From Blastomussa wellsi (taxonomy: Eukaryota > Cnidaria > Anthozoa > Scleractinia > Plerogyridae), in the NCBI GenBank assembly GCA_947652115.1, contig OX393569.1:11879541-11943540 (forward strand): a DNA stretch of 64,000 nt. The letters are read 5' to 3'. The stretch's first letter is position 1. Every line of letters starts with the position of its first letter. Under the pieces are notes generated by a model, which worked only from the letters and a program-made list of their open reading frames with translations, searched no databases and had not been told where the DNA came from. Made by a program: the position numbers and the translations under genes. Below, piece after piece: positions 19,501 through 32,000 of this stretch.

Positions 19501-22500
19501 CGACACGGAAAAATTACGATGTTCTCGTGATAAGGGCACTGCGCGCACATTAGCGCTTTAATTTCAGCCTATCCGGACAAAGTTAAAACAAATCACTTGT
19601 TGGCCTATCGAAAAATTTCATTTTTTGCTAAAAAAATTGCGAGTGCCGAGAAACGGTAAAATTACGATATTCTCGTGATGAGAGCACTGCGCCCACATTA
19701 TTGCTTTAATTTCAGCCTATTCGGGCAAAGTTGAAAAAAATCACTTGTTGACCTTCCGAGAAATTTCATTTTTTACTAAAACATTGCGGGTGCCGCGAAA
19801 CGGTAAAATTACGATGTTTTCCTGATGAGGGCACTGCGCGCTCATTAGCGCTAAAATTCCAGCCGAAGTTAAAAAAAAATCACTTTTTGGTGTTCCAAAA
19901 AATTTCCTTTTTTGCTAAAAAATTTCGGGTGCTGAGAAACGTTGAAATTACGATGGTCTCGTGATAAGGGCACTGCGCGCACGTTTGCGCTTTAATTTCA
20001 GCCAATTCGGTCAAAGTTCCAAACAATCACTTTTTGGGTTATCGAAAAATTTCATTTTTTGCTAAAAATTGCGGGTGCCGCGAAACGTTGAAATTACGAT
20101 GTTCTCGACATAAGGGCACTGCGCGCACATTTGCGCTTTAATTTCAGCCAATTCGGTCAAACTTCCAAAAAATCGCTTTTTGGGTTATCGAAAAATTTCC
20201 TTTTTTGCTAAAAAATTGCGGCTGCCGCGAAAAGTTGAAATTACGATGTTCTCGTTATAAGGGCACTGCGCGCACATTTGCGCTTAAATATCAGCCCATT
20301 CGGTCAAAGTTCCAAAAATCACTTTTTGGCCTTCCGAAACATTTCATTTTTTGCTAAAAAATTGCGGGTGCTGAGAAACGTTGAAATTACGATCTTTTCG
20401 TGATAAAGGCACTGCCCGAACATTAGCGCTCTAATTTCAGCCGATTCGCTTAAAGTTCCAGAAAATCACTTTTTGGGTTATCGAAAAATTTCATTTTTTG
20501 CTAAAACATTGCGGGTGCCGCGAAACGTTGAAATTACGATCTTCTCGTGAAAAGGGCACTGCGCGCAAATTTGCGCTTTAATTTAGGCCGATTCGGTCAA
20601 AGTTCCAAAAACTCACTTTTTGGCCTTCCGAAAAATTTCATTTTTTTGCTAAAAAATTGCGGGTTCAGCGAAACGTTTAAATTACGATCTTCTCGTGATA
20701 AGGGCACTGCGCGCAAATTTGCGCTTTAATTTCAGCTGATTCGTTCAAAGTTCTAACAGTCACTTTTTGGCCTTCCGGACAATTTCATTTTTTGCTTAAG
20801 AATTACGGCTGCCGCGAAACGTTGAAATTACGATGTTCTGGTGATAAGGGCACAGCGCGCACATTTGCGCTTAAATATCAGCCCATTCGGTCAAAGTTCC
20901 AAAAAATCACTTTTTGGCCTTCCGAAACATTTCATTTTTTGCTAAAAAATGGCGGGTGCTGAGAAACATTGAAATTACGATGGTCTCGTGATAAGGGCAC
21001 TGCGCGCACATTTGCGCATTAATTTCAGCCGATTCGGCCAAAGTTCCAAAAAATCACTTTCTGGCCTTCCGAAAAACCTCATTTCTTGCTAAAAAATTGC
21101 GGGTGCCGCAAAACGTTGAAATTACGATGTTCTTGTGATAAGGGCACTGCGCGCACATTTGCGCTTTAATTTCAGCCGATTCGGTCATAGGTCCAGAAAA
21201 TCACTTTTTGGCGTTCCGAAAAACTTAATTTTTTGCTAAGAAATTGCGGGTGCCGCGAAACTTTTAAATTACTATGTTCTCGAGATAAGGGCACTGCGCG
21301 CACATTTGCGCTTTAATTTCAGCCGATTCGGTCAAAGTTCCAAACAATCACTTTTTGGGTTATCGAAAATTTTCATTTTTTACTAAAAAATTGCTCGTGC
21401 CACGAAACGTTGAAGTTACGATGTTCTCGTTATAAGTGCACTGCGCGCACATTTGCGCTTTAATTTCAGCCGATTCCGTCAAAGTTCCAAAACATCACTT
21501 TTTGGGTTATCGAAAAACTTCATTTTTTGCTAAAAAATTGCGGGCGCCGCGAAACGTTGAAATTAAGATGTTCTCGTGATAAGGGCACTGCGCGCACATT
21601 TGCGCTTTAATTTTAGCCGATTCGGCCAACGTTCCAAAAAATCAGATTTTGACCGTCCGAAAAATTTCATTTTTTGCTAAAAAATTGCGGGTTCCGCGAA
21701 ACGGAAAAATGAGGATGTTATCGTGCTAAGGACACTGCGCGCACCTTAGCGCTTGAATTTCAGCCGATTCGGCCAACCTTCAAAAAAATCAGTTTTTGAG
21801 GCTGCCGCGAAACGGGAAAATTACGATGTTCTCGTGATAAGGGCACTGCGGGCACCTTTGCGCTTCAATTTCAGCCAATTTGGCCAACTTTCCAAAAAAT
21901 AACTTTTTGGCCTTCCGAAAAATTTCATTGTTTTGATAAAAAATTGCGGGTTCCGCGACACGGAAAAATTACGATGTTCTCGTGATAAGGGCACTGCGCG
22001 CACATTAGCGCTTTAATTTCAGCCTATCCGGACAAAGTTAAAACAAATCACTTGTTGGCCTATCGAAAAATTTCATTTTTTGCTAAAAAAATTGCGAGTG
22101 CCGAGAAACGGTAAAATTACGATATTCTCGTGATGAGAGCACTGCGCCCACATTATTGCTTTAATTTCAGCCTATTCGGGCAAAGTTGAAAAAAATCACT
22201 TGTTGACCTTCCGAGAAATTTCATTTTTTACTAAAACATTGCGGGTGCCGCGAAACGGTAAAATTACGATGTTTTCCTGATGAGGGCACTGCGCGCTCAT
22301 TAGCGCTAAAATTCCAGCCGAAGTTAAAAAAAAATCACTTTTTGGTGTTCCAAAAAATTTCCTTTTTTGCTAAAAAATTTCGGGTGCTGAGAAACGTTGA
22401 AATTACGATGGTCTCGTGATAAGGGCACTGCGCGCACGTTTGCGCTTTAATTTCAGCCAATTCGGTCAAAGTTCCAAACAATCACTTTTTGGGTTATCGA

Positions 22501-23640
22501 AAAATTTCATTTTTTGCTAAAAATTGCGGGTGCCGCGAAACGTTGAAATTACGATGTTCTCGACATAAGGGCACTGCGCGCACATTTGCGCTTTAATTTC
22601 AGCCAATTCGGTCAAACTTCCAAAAAATCGCTTTTTGGGTTATCGAAAAATTTCCTTTTTTGCTAAAAAATTGCGGCTGCCGCGAAAAGTTGAAATTACG
22701 ATGTTCTCGTTATAAGGGCACTGCGCGCACATTTGCGCTTAAATATCAGCCCATTCGGTCAAAGTTCCAAAAATCACTTTTTGGCCTTCCGAAACATTTC
22801 ATTTTTTGCTAAAAAATTGCGGGTGCTGAGAAACGTTGAAATTACGATCTTTTCGTGATAAAGGCACTGCCCGAACATTAGCGCTCTAATTTCAGCCGAT
22901 TCGCTTAAAGTTCCAGAAAATCACTTTTTGGGTTATCGAAAAATTTCATTTTTTGCTAAAACATTGCGGGTGCCGCGAAACGTTGAAATTACGATCTTCT
23001 CGTGAAAAGGGCACTGCGCGCAAATTTGCGCTTTAATTTAGGCCGATTCGGTCAAAGTTCCAAAAACTCACTTTTTGGCCTTCCGAAAAATTTCATTTTT
23101 TTGCTAAAAAATTGCGGGTTCAGCGAAACGTTTAAATTACGATCTTCTCGTGATAAGGGCACTGCGCGCAAATTTGCGCTTTAATTTCAGCTGATTCGTT
23201 CAAAGTTCTAACAGTCACTTTTTGGCCTTCCGGACAATTTCATTTTTTGCTTAAGAATTACGGCTGCCGCGAAACGTTGAAATTACGATGTTCTGGTGAT
23301 AAGGGCACAGCGCGCACATTTGCGCTTAAATATCAGCCCATTCGGTCAAAGTTCCAAAAAATCACTTTTTGGCCTTCCGAAACATTTCATTTTTTGCTAA
23401 AAAATGGCGGGTGCTGAGAAACATTGAAATTACGATGGTCTCGTGATAAGGGCACTGCGCGCACATTTGCGCATTAATTTCAGCCGATTCGGCCAAAGTT
23501 CCAAAAAATCACTTTCTGGCCTTCCGAAAAACCTCATTTCTTGCTAAAAAATTGCGGGTGCCGCAAAACGTTGAAATTACGATGTTCTTGTGATAAGGGC
23601 ACTGCGCGCACATTTGCGCTTTAATTTCAGCCGATTCCGT
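16570..23640 (+). repeat. Higher-order repeat 1: 2,455-bp unit, nearly three copies
   Basis: Copies at 16570-19024, 19025-21479 and 21480 to about 23640 (partial). Private variants recur at exactly 2,455-bp intervals, for example AAACGTTGAAATTAAGATG, the 35-bp deletion after CAGTTTTTGAGGCTGCCGCG, and the shortened ATTCCAGCCGAAGTTAAAA. The unit corresponds to 17 monomers minus about 44 bp, which those two deletions account for. I saw no difference between copies in the stretches I compared. Confidence 0.9.
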
Positions 23641-23770
23641 CAAAGTTCCAAAAAATCACTTTTTGGGTTATCGAAAAATTGCATTTTTTGCTAAAAAAAT
23701 TGCGGGTGCCGCGAAACGTTGAAATTACGATGTTCTCGTGATAAGGGCACTGCGCGCACATTTGCGCTTT

Positions 23771-26700
23771 AATTTAGGCCGATTCGGTCAAAGTTCCAAA
23801 AAGTCACTTTTTGGCCTTCCGAAAAATTTTATTTTTTTTTTCTAAAAAATTGCGGGTTCCGCGAAACGTTTAAATTACGATCTTCTCGTGATAAGGGCAC
23901 TGCGCGCAAATTTGCGCTTTAATTTCAGCTGATTCGTTCAAAGTTCTAACAATCACTTTTTGGCCTTCCGAACAATTTCATTTTTTGCTTAAGAATTACG
24001 GCTGCCGCGAAACCTTGAAATTACGATGTTCTGGTGATAAGGGCACTGCGCGCACATTTGCGCTTAAATATCAGCCCATTCGGTCAAAGTTCCAAAAAAT
24101 CACTTTTTGGCCTTCCGAAACATTTCATTTTTTGCTAAAAAATGGCGGATGCTGAGAAACATTGAAATTACGATGGTCTCGTGATAAGGGCACTGCGCGC
24201 ACATTTGCGCATTAATTTCAGCCGATTCGGCCAAAGTTCCAAAAAATCACTTTCTGGCCTTCCGAAAAACCTCATTTCTTGCTAAAAAATTGCGGGTGCC
24301 GCAAAACGTTGAAATTACGATGTTCTTGTGATAAGGGCACTGCGCGCACATTTGCGCTTTAATTTCAGCCGATTCGGTCAAAGTTCCAAAAACTCACTTT
24401 TTGGCCTTCCGAAAAATTTCATTTTTTGCTAAAAAATTGCGGGTGCCGGGAAACGTTGAAATTACGATGTTCCCGTGATCAGGGCACTGCGCGCACATTT
24501 GCGCTTTAAGTTCAGCCGATTCGGTCAAAGTTAAGAAAAATCACTTTTTTGCCTTCTGAAAAATTTCATTTTTTTTTCTAAAACATTGCGGGTGCCGCGA
24601 AACGTTGAAATTATGATGTTCTTGTGATAAGGGCACTGCGCGCACATTTGCGCTTTAATTTCAGCCGATTCGGTCAAAGTTCCAAAAAATGACTTTTTGG
24701 TCTTCCGAAAAATTTCATTCTTTGCTAAATTATTGCGGGTGTCGTGAAACGTTGAAATTAAGATGTTCTCGGGATAAGGGCACTGCGCGAACATTTGCGC
24801 TGTAATTTCAGCCGATTCGCTCAAACTTCATAAAAAATCACTTTTTGGCCTTCCGAAAAATTTCCTTTTTTGCTAAAAAATTTCAGCTGCTGAGAAACGT
24901 TCAAATCACGATGTTCTTGTGATAAGGGCACTGCGCGCTTATTTGCGCTTTAATTTCAGCTGATTCGGTCAAAGTTCAAAAAACTCACTTTTTGGCCTTC
25001 CGAAAAACTTAATTTTTTGCTTAAGAATTTCGGCTGCCGCGAAACGTTGAAATTACGATGTTCTGGTGATAAGGGCACTGCGCGCACATTTGCTCTTAAT
25101 TTCAGCCGATTCGGTAAAAGTTCCAAAAAATAACTTTTTCCCTTAAATAATTGCGGGTGCCACAAAACGTTGAAATTACGATATTCTCGTGATAAGGTCA
25201 CTGCGCGTACATTTGCGCCTTAATTTCAGCCGATTCGGTTAAAGTTCTAAAAATCACTTTTTCGCCTTCCGGGTGCGGGTGCCGCGAGACGTTGAAATTA
25301 CGATTTGCTCGTCATAAGGGCACTGCGCGAAAATTTGCGCTTTAATTTTAGCCGATTCCGTCAAAGTTCCAAAAAATCACTTTTTGGGTTATCGAAAAAT
25401 TTCATTTTTTGATAAAAAATTGCGGGTGCCGCAAAACGTTGAAATTACGATCTTCTCGTGAAAAGGGCACTGCGCGCAAATTTGCGCTTTAATTTAGGCC
25501 GATTCGGTCAAAGTTCCAAAAACTCACTTTCTGGCCTTCCGAAAAATCTCATTTTTTGCTAAAAAATTGCGGGTGCCGCGAAACGTTGAAATTACGATGT
25601 TCCCGTGAAAAGGGTACTGCGCGCACATTTGCGCTTTAATTTCAGCCGATTCCGTCAAAGTTAAAAAAAATCACTTTTTCGGTTATCGAAAAATTTCATT
25701 TTTTTCTAAAACATTGCGGGTGCCACAAAACGTTGAAATTACGATGTTCTGGTGATAAGGGCACTGCGCGCACATTTGCGCTTAAATATCAGCCCATTCG
25801 GTCAAAGTTCCAAAAATCACTTTTTGGCCTTCCGAAACATTTCATTTTTTGCTAAAAAATTGCGGGTGCTGAGAAACGTTGAAATTACGATCTTTTCGTG
25901 ATAAAGGCACTGCGCGAACATTAGCGCTCTCATTTCAGCCGATTCGCTCAAAGTTCAAGAAAATCACTTTTTGGGTTATCGAAAAATTTCATTTTTTGCT
26001 AAAACATTGCGGGTGCCGCGAAACGTTGAAATTACGATCTTCTCGTGAAAAGGGCACTGCGCGCAAATTTGCGCTTTAATTTAGGCCGATTCGGTCAAAG
26101 TTCCAAAAAATCACTTTTTGGCCTTCCGAAAAATCTCATTTTTTGCTAAAAAATTGCGGGTGCCGCGAAACGTTGAAATTACGGTTTTCCCGTGAAAAGG
26201 GCACTGCGCGCACATTTGCGCTTTAATTTCAGCCGATTCCGTCAAAGTTCCAAAAAATCACTTTTTGGGTTGTCGAAAAATTTCATTTTTTTCTAAAACA
26301 TTGCGGGTGCCACAAAACGTTGAAATTACGATGTTCTGGTGATAAGGGCACTGCGCGCACATTTGCGCTTAAATATCAGCCCATTCGGTCAAAGTTCCAA
26401 AAATCACTTTTTGGCCTTCCGAAACATTTCATTTTTTGCTAAAAAATTGCGGGTGCTGAGAAACGTTGAAATTACGATCTTTTCGTGATAAAGGCACTGC
26501 GCGCAAATTTGCGCTTTAATTTAGGCCGATTCGGTCAAAGTTCCAAAAAGTCACTTTTTGGCCTTCCGAAAAATTTTATTTTTTTTTTCTAAAAAATTTC
26601 GGGTTCCGCGAAACGTTTAAATTACGATCTTCTCGTGATAAGGGCACTGCGCGCAAATTTGCGCTTTAATTTCAGCTGATTCGTTCAAAGTTCTAACAAT

Positions 26701-27750
26701 CACTTTTTGGCCTTCCGAACAATTTCATTTTTTGCTTAAGAATTACGGCTGCCGCGAAACGTTGAAATTACGATGTTCTGGTGATAAGGGCACTGCGCGC
26801 ACATTTGCGATTAAATATCAGCCCATTCGGTCAAAGTTCCAAAAAATCACTTTTTGGCCTTCCGAAACATTTCATTTTTTGCTAAAAAATGGCGGGTGCT
26901 GAGAAACATTGAAATTACGATGGTCTCGTGATAAGGGCACTGCGCGCACATTTGCGCATTAATTTCAGCCGATTCGGCCAAAGTTCCAAAAAATCACTTT
27001 CTGGCCTTCCGAAAAACCTCATTTCTTGCTAAAAAATTGCGGGTGCCGCAAAACGTTGAAATTACGATGTTCTTGTGATAAGGGCACTGCGCGCACATTT
27101 GCGCTTTAATTTCAGCCGATTCGGTCAAAGTTTCAAAAACTCACTTTTTGGCCTTCCGAAAAATTTCATTTTTTGCTAAAAAATTGCGGGTGCCGGGAAA
27201 CGTTGAAATTACGATTTTCCCGTGATCAGGGCACTGCGCGCACATTTGCGCTTTAAGTTCAGCCGATTCGGTCAAAGTTAAAAAAAATCACTTTTTTGCC
27301 TTCTGAAAAATTTCATTTTTTTTTTTCTAAAACATAGCGGGTGCCGCGAAACGTTGAAATTATGATGTTCTTGTGATAAGGGCACTGCGCGCACATTTGC
27401 GCTTTAATTTCAGCCGATTCGGTCAAAGTTCCAAAAAATGACTTTTTGGTCTTCCGAAAAATTTCATTCTTTGCTAAATTATTGCGGGTGTCGTGAAACG
27501 TTGAAATTAAGATGTTCTCGGGATAAGGGCACTGCGCGAACATTTGCGCTGTAATTTCAGCCGATTCGCTCAAACTTCATAAAAAATCACTTTTTGGCCT
27601 TCCGAAAAATTTCCTTTTTTGCTAAAAAATTTCAGCTGCTGAGAAACGTTCAAATTACGATGTTCTTGTGATAAGGGCACTGCGCGCTCATTTGCGCTTT
27701 AATTTCAGCTGATTCGGTCAAAGTTCAAAAAACTCACTTTTTGGCCTTCC
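23771..27750 (+). repeat. Segmental duplication in the satellite (offset 2,747 bp)
   Basis: About 1.23 kb at 23771-25000 recurs at 26518-27750 (landmarks AATTTAGGCC at 23771/26518 and GGGTGCCGGG at 24441/27188). The copies are close but not identical. Within the interval, a four-monomer block near 25440 recurs near 26030. Confidence 0.8.
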
Positions 27751-29051
27751 GAAAAACTTCATTTTTTGCTAAAAAATTACGGCTGCCGCGAAACGTCGAA
27801 ATTACGATGTTCTGGTTATAAGGGCACTGCGCGCACATTTGCGCTTTAATTTCAACCAATTCGGTCAAATTTCCAAACAATCACTTTTTAAGTTATCGAA
27901 AATTTTCATTTTTTACTAAAAAATTGCTCGTGCCGCGAAACGTTGAAGTTACGATGTTCTCGTTATAAGGGCACTGCGCGCACATTTGCGCTTTAATTTC
28001 AGCCGATTCCGTCAAAGTTCCAAAATTAACTTTTTCGCCTAAAAAATTGCGGGTGCCACAAAACGTTGAAATTACGATGTTCTGGTGATAAGGGCACTGC
28101 GCGCACATAAGCGCTCTAATTTCAGCCGATTCGCTCAAAGTTCCAGAAAATCACTTTTTGGGTTATCGAAAAATTTCATTTTTTGCTAAAACATTGCGGG
28201 TGCCGCGAAACGTTGAAATTACGATCTTCTCGTGATAAGGGCACTGCGCGCACATTTGCGCTTTAATTTCAGCCGATTCGGGCAAAGTTCCAAAAAATCA
28301 CTTTTTTGCCTTCCGAAAAACCTCATTTTTTGCTAAAAAATTGCGGGTGCCGCGAAACGTTGAAATTACGATGTTCTTGTGATAAGGGCACTGCGCGCAC
28401 ACTTGCGCTTTAATTTCAGCCGATTCGGTCAAAGTTCCAAACAATCACTTTTTGGGTTATCGAAAATTTTCATTTTTTACTTAAAAATTGCTGGTGCCGC
28501 GAAACGTTGAAGTTACGATGTTCGTTATAAGGGCACTGCGCGCACATTTGCGCTTTAATTTCAGCCGATTCCGTCAAAGATCCAAAGAATAACTTTTTGG
28601 GTTATCGAAAAATTTCATTTTTTGCTAAAAAATTGCGGGTGCCGCGAAACGTTGAAATTACGATGTTCTCGACATAAGGGCACTGCCCGCACATTTGCGC
28701 TTTAATTTCAGCCGATTCGGTCATAGCTCCAAAAAATCACTTTTTGGGTTATCGAAAAATTTCATTTTTTGCTAAAAAATTGCTGGTGCCGCGAAACGTT
28801 GTAATTACGATGTTCTCGTGATAAGGGCACTGCGCGCACATTTGCGCTTTAATTCCACCCGATTCCGCCAAAGTTGAAAAAAAATCACTTTATGGTGTTC
28901 CGAAAAATTTGAATTTTTTGGTCAAAAAGTTGCGGGTGCAACGAAACGTTGAAATTACGATGTTCTTGTGATAAGGGCACTGCGCGCACATTTGAGCTTC
29001 AATTTCAGCCGATTCGGTCAAAGTTCCAAAAACTCACTTTTTGGCCTAAAT

Positions 29052-32000
29052 AATTGCGGGTACCACAAAATGTTGAAATTTACGACATTCTCGTGATAAG
29101 GGCACTCCGGGCACATTTGCGCTTTAATTTCAGCCGATTCGGTCAAAGGTCCAAAAAAACACTTTTTGGCGTTCCGGAAAATTTCATTTTTTGCTAAAAC
29201 ATTGCGGGTGCCGCGAAACGGTAAAATTACGATGTTCTTCTGATGAGGGCACTGCGCGCTCATTAGCGCTAAAATTCCACCCGATTTCGCCAAAGTTAAA
29301 AAAAAATCACTTTTTGGTGTTCCGAAAAATTTGATTTTTTGCCAAAAAAATTTCTGGTGCCGCGAAACGGAAAAATTACGATGTTCTCGTGATCAGGGCA
29401 CTGCGCGCACATTTGCGCTTTAATTTCAGCCAATTCGGTCAAAGTTCTAACAATCACTTTTTGGCCTTCCGAAAAACTTCATTTCTTGCTTAAAAATCAC
29501 GGCTTCCGCCAAACGTTGAAATTACGATGTTCTCGTGATAAGGGCACTGCGGGAACATTTGCACTGTAATTTCAGCCGATTCGCTCAAAAATCCAAAAAA
29601 TAACTTTTTGGCCTTCCGAAAAATTTCATTTTTTGCTACAAATTTGCGGGTGCCGCGAAACGTTGAAACTACGATGTTCCCGTGATCAGGGCACTGCGCG
29701 CACGTTTGCGCTTTAAGTTCAGCCGATTCGGTCAAAGTTAAAAAAAATCACTTTTTTGCCATCCGAAAAATTTCATTTTTTTTCTAAAACATTGCGGGTG
29801 CCGCGAAACGTTGAAATTACGATATTCTCGTGGTAAGGGCACTGCGCGCACATTTGCGCTTTAATTTCAGCCGATTCTGTCAAAGTTCTAAAAATCACTT
29901 TTGGCCTTCCGAAAAACTTCATTTTTTGCTAAAAAATTACGGGTGCCGCGAAACGTTGAAATTACGATGTTCTGGTCATAAGGGCACTGCGCGCACATTT
30001 GCACTTTAATTTCACCTGATTCGGTCAAAGTTCCAAAAACTCACTTTTTGGCCTTACGAAAAACTTCATTTTTTGCTAAAAAGTTACGGCTGCCGCGAAA
30101 CGTTGAAATTACGATGTTCTGGTTATAAGGGCACTGCGCGCAAATTTGCGCTTTAATTTCAGCCGATTCGGTCAAAGGTCCAGAAAATCACTTTTTGGCG
30201 TTCCGAAAAACTTAATTTTTTGCTAAGAAATTGCGGGTGCCGCGAAACTTTTAAATTACGATGTTCTCGAGATAAGGGCACTGCGCGCACATTTGCGCTT
30301 TAATTTCAGCCGATTCCGTCAAAGTTTCAAAAAATCACTTTTTGGGTTATCGAAAAATTTCCTTTTTTGCTAAAAAATTCCGGGTGCCGCGAAATGTTGA
30401 AATTACGATGTTCTCGTTATAAGGGCACTGCGCGCAAATTTGCGCTTTAATTTTAGCCGATTCGGTCATAGGTCCAGAAAATCACTTTTTGGCGTTCCGA
30501 AAAATTTGATTTTTCTGGTAAAAAAGTTGCGGGTGCAACGAAACGGTATAATAACCATGTTCTCGTCATGAGGGCACTGCGCGCACCTTAGCGCTTGAAT
30601 TTTAGCGAATTTGGCCAACCTTCCAAAAAATCAGTTTTTGGCCTTCCAAAAACTTTAATTTTTGCCAAAAAAATATCTGGTGCCGCGAAACGGCAAAATT
30701 ACGATTTTCTCGTGATAAGGGCACTGCGCGCACCCTTGCTCTTCAATTTCAGCCAATTTGGCTAACTTTCCAAAAAATAACTTTTTGTATTATCGAAAAA
30801 TTTCATTTTTTGCTAAAAAATTGCGGGTGCCGCGAAACATTGAAATTACGATGTTCTCGTGATAAGGGCACTGCGCGCACATTTGCGCTTTAATTTCAGC
30901 CGATTCGGGCAAAGTTCCAAAAAATCACTTTTTTGCCTTCCGAAAAACCTCATTTTTTTCTAAAAAATTGCGGGTGCCGCGAAACGTTGAAATTACGATG
31001 TTCTTGTGATAAGGGCACTGCGCGCACACTTGCGCTTTAATTTCAGCCGATTCGGTCAAAGTTCCAAACAATCACTTTTTGGGTTATCGAAAATTTTCAT
31101 TTTTTACTTAAAAATTGCTGGTGCCGCGAAACGTTGAAGTTACGATGTTCGTTATAAGGGCACTGCGCGCACATTTGCGCTTTAATTTCAGCCGATTCCG
31201 TCAAAGATCCAAAGAATAACTTTTTGGGTTATCGAAAAATTTCATTTTTTGCTAAAAAATTGCGGGTGCCGCGAAACGTTGAAATTACGATGTTCTCGAC
31301 ATAAGGGCACTGCGCGCACATTTGCGCTTTAATTTCAGCCAATTCGGTCAAAGTTCCAAAAAATTGCTTTTTGGGTTATCGAAAAATTTCCTTTTTTGCT
31401 AAAAAATTGCGGCTGCCGCGAAAAGTTGAAATTACGATGTTCTCGTTATAAGGGCACTGCGCGCACATTTGCGCTTTAATTTCAGCCGATTCGGTCATAG
31501 GTCCAGAGAATCACTTTTTGGCGTTCCGAAAAACTTAATTTTTTGCTAAGAAATTGCGGGTGCCGCGAAACTTTTAAATTACGATGTTCTCGAGATAAGG
31601 GGACTGCGCGCACATTTGCGCTTTAATTTCAGCCCAATCGGTCAAAGTTCCAAACAATCACTTTTTGGGTTACCGAAAATTTTAATTTTTTACTAAAAAA
31701 TTGCTCGTGCCGCGAAACGTTGAAGTTACGATGTTCTCGTTATAAGGGCACTGCGCGCACATTTGCGCTTTAATTTCAGCCGATTCCGTCAAAGTTCCAA
31801 AAAATCACTTTTTGGGTTATCGAAAAATCTCATTTTTTGCTAAAAAATTGCGGGTGCCACGAAACGTTGAAATTACGATGTTCCCGTGAAAAGGGCACTG
31901 CGCGCACATTTGCGCTTTAATTTCAGCCGATTCCGTCAAAGTTCCAAAAAATCACTTTTTGGGTTATCGAAAAATTTCATTTTTTTCTAAAACATTGCGG

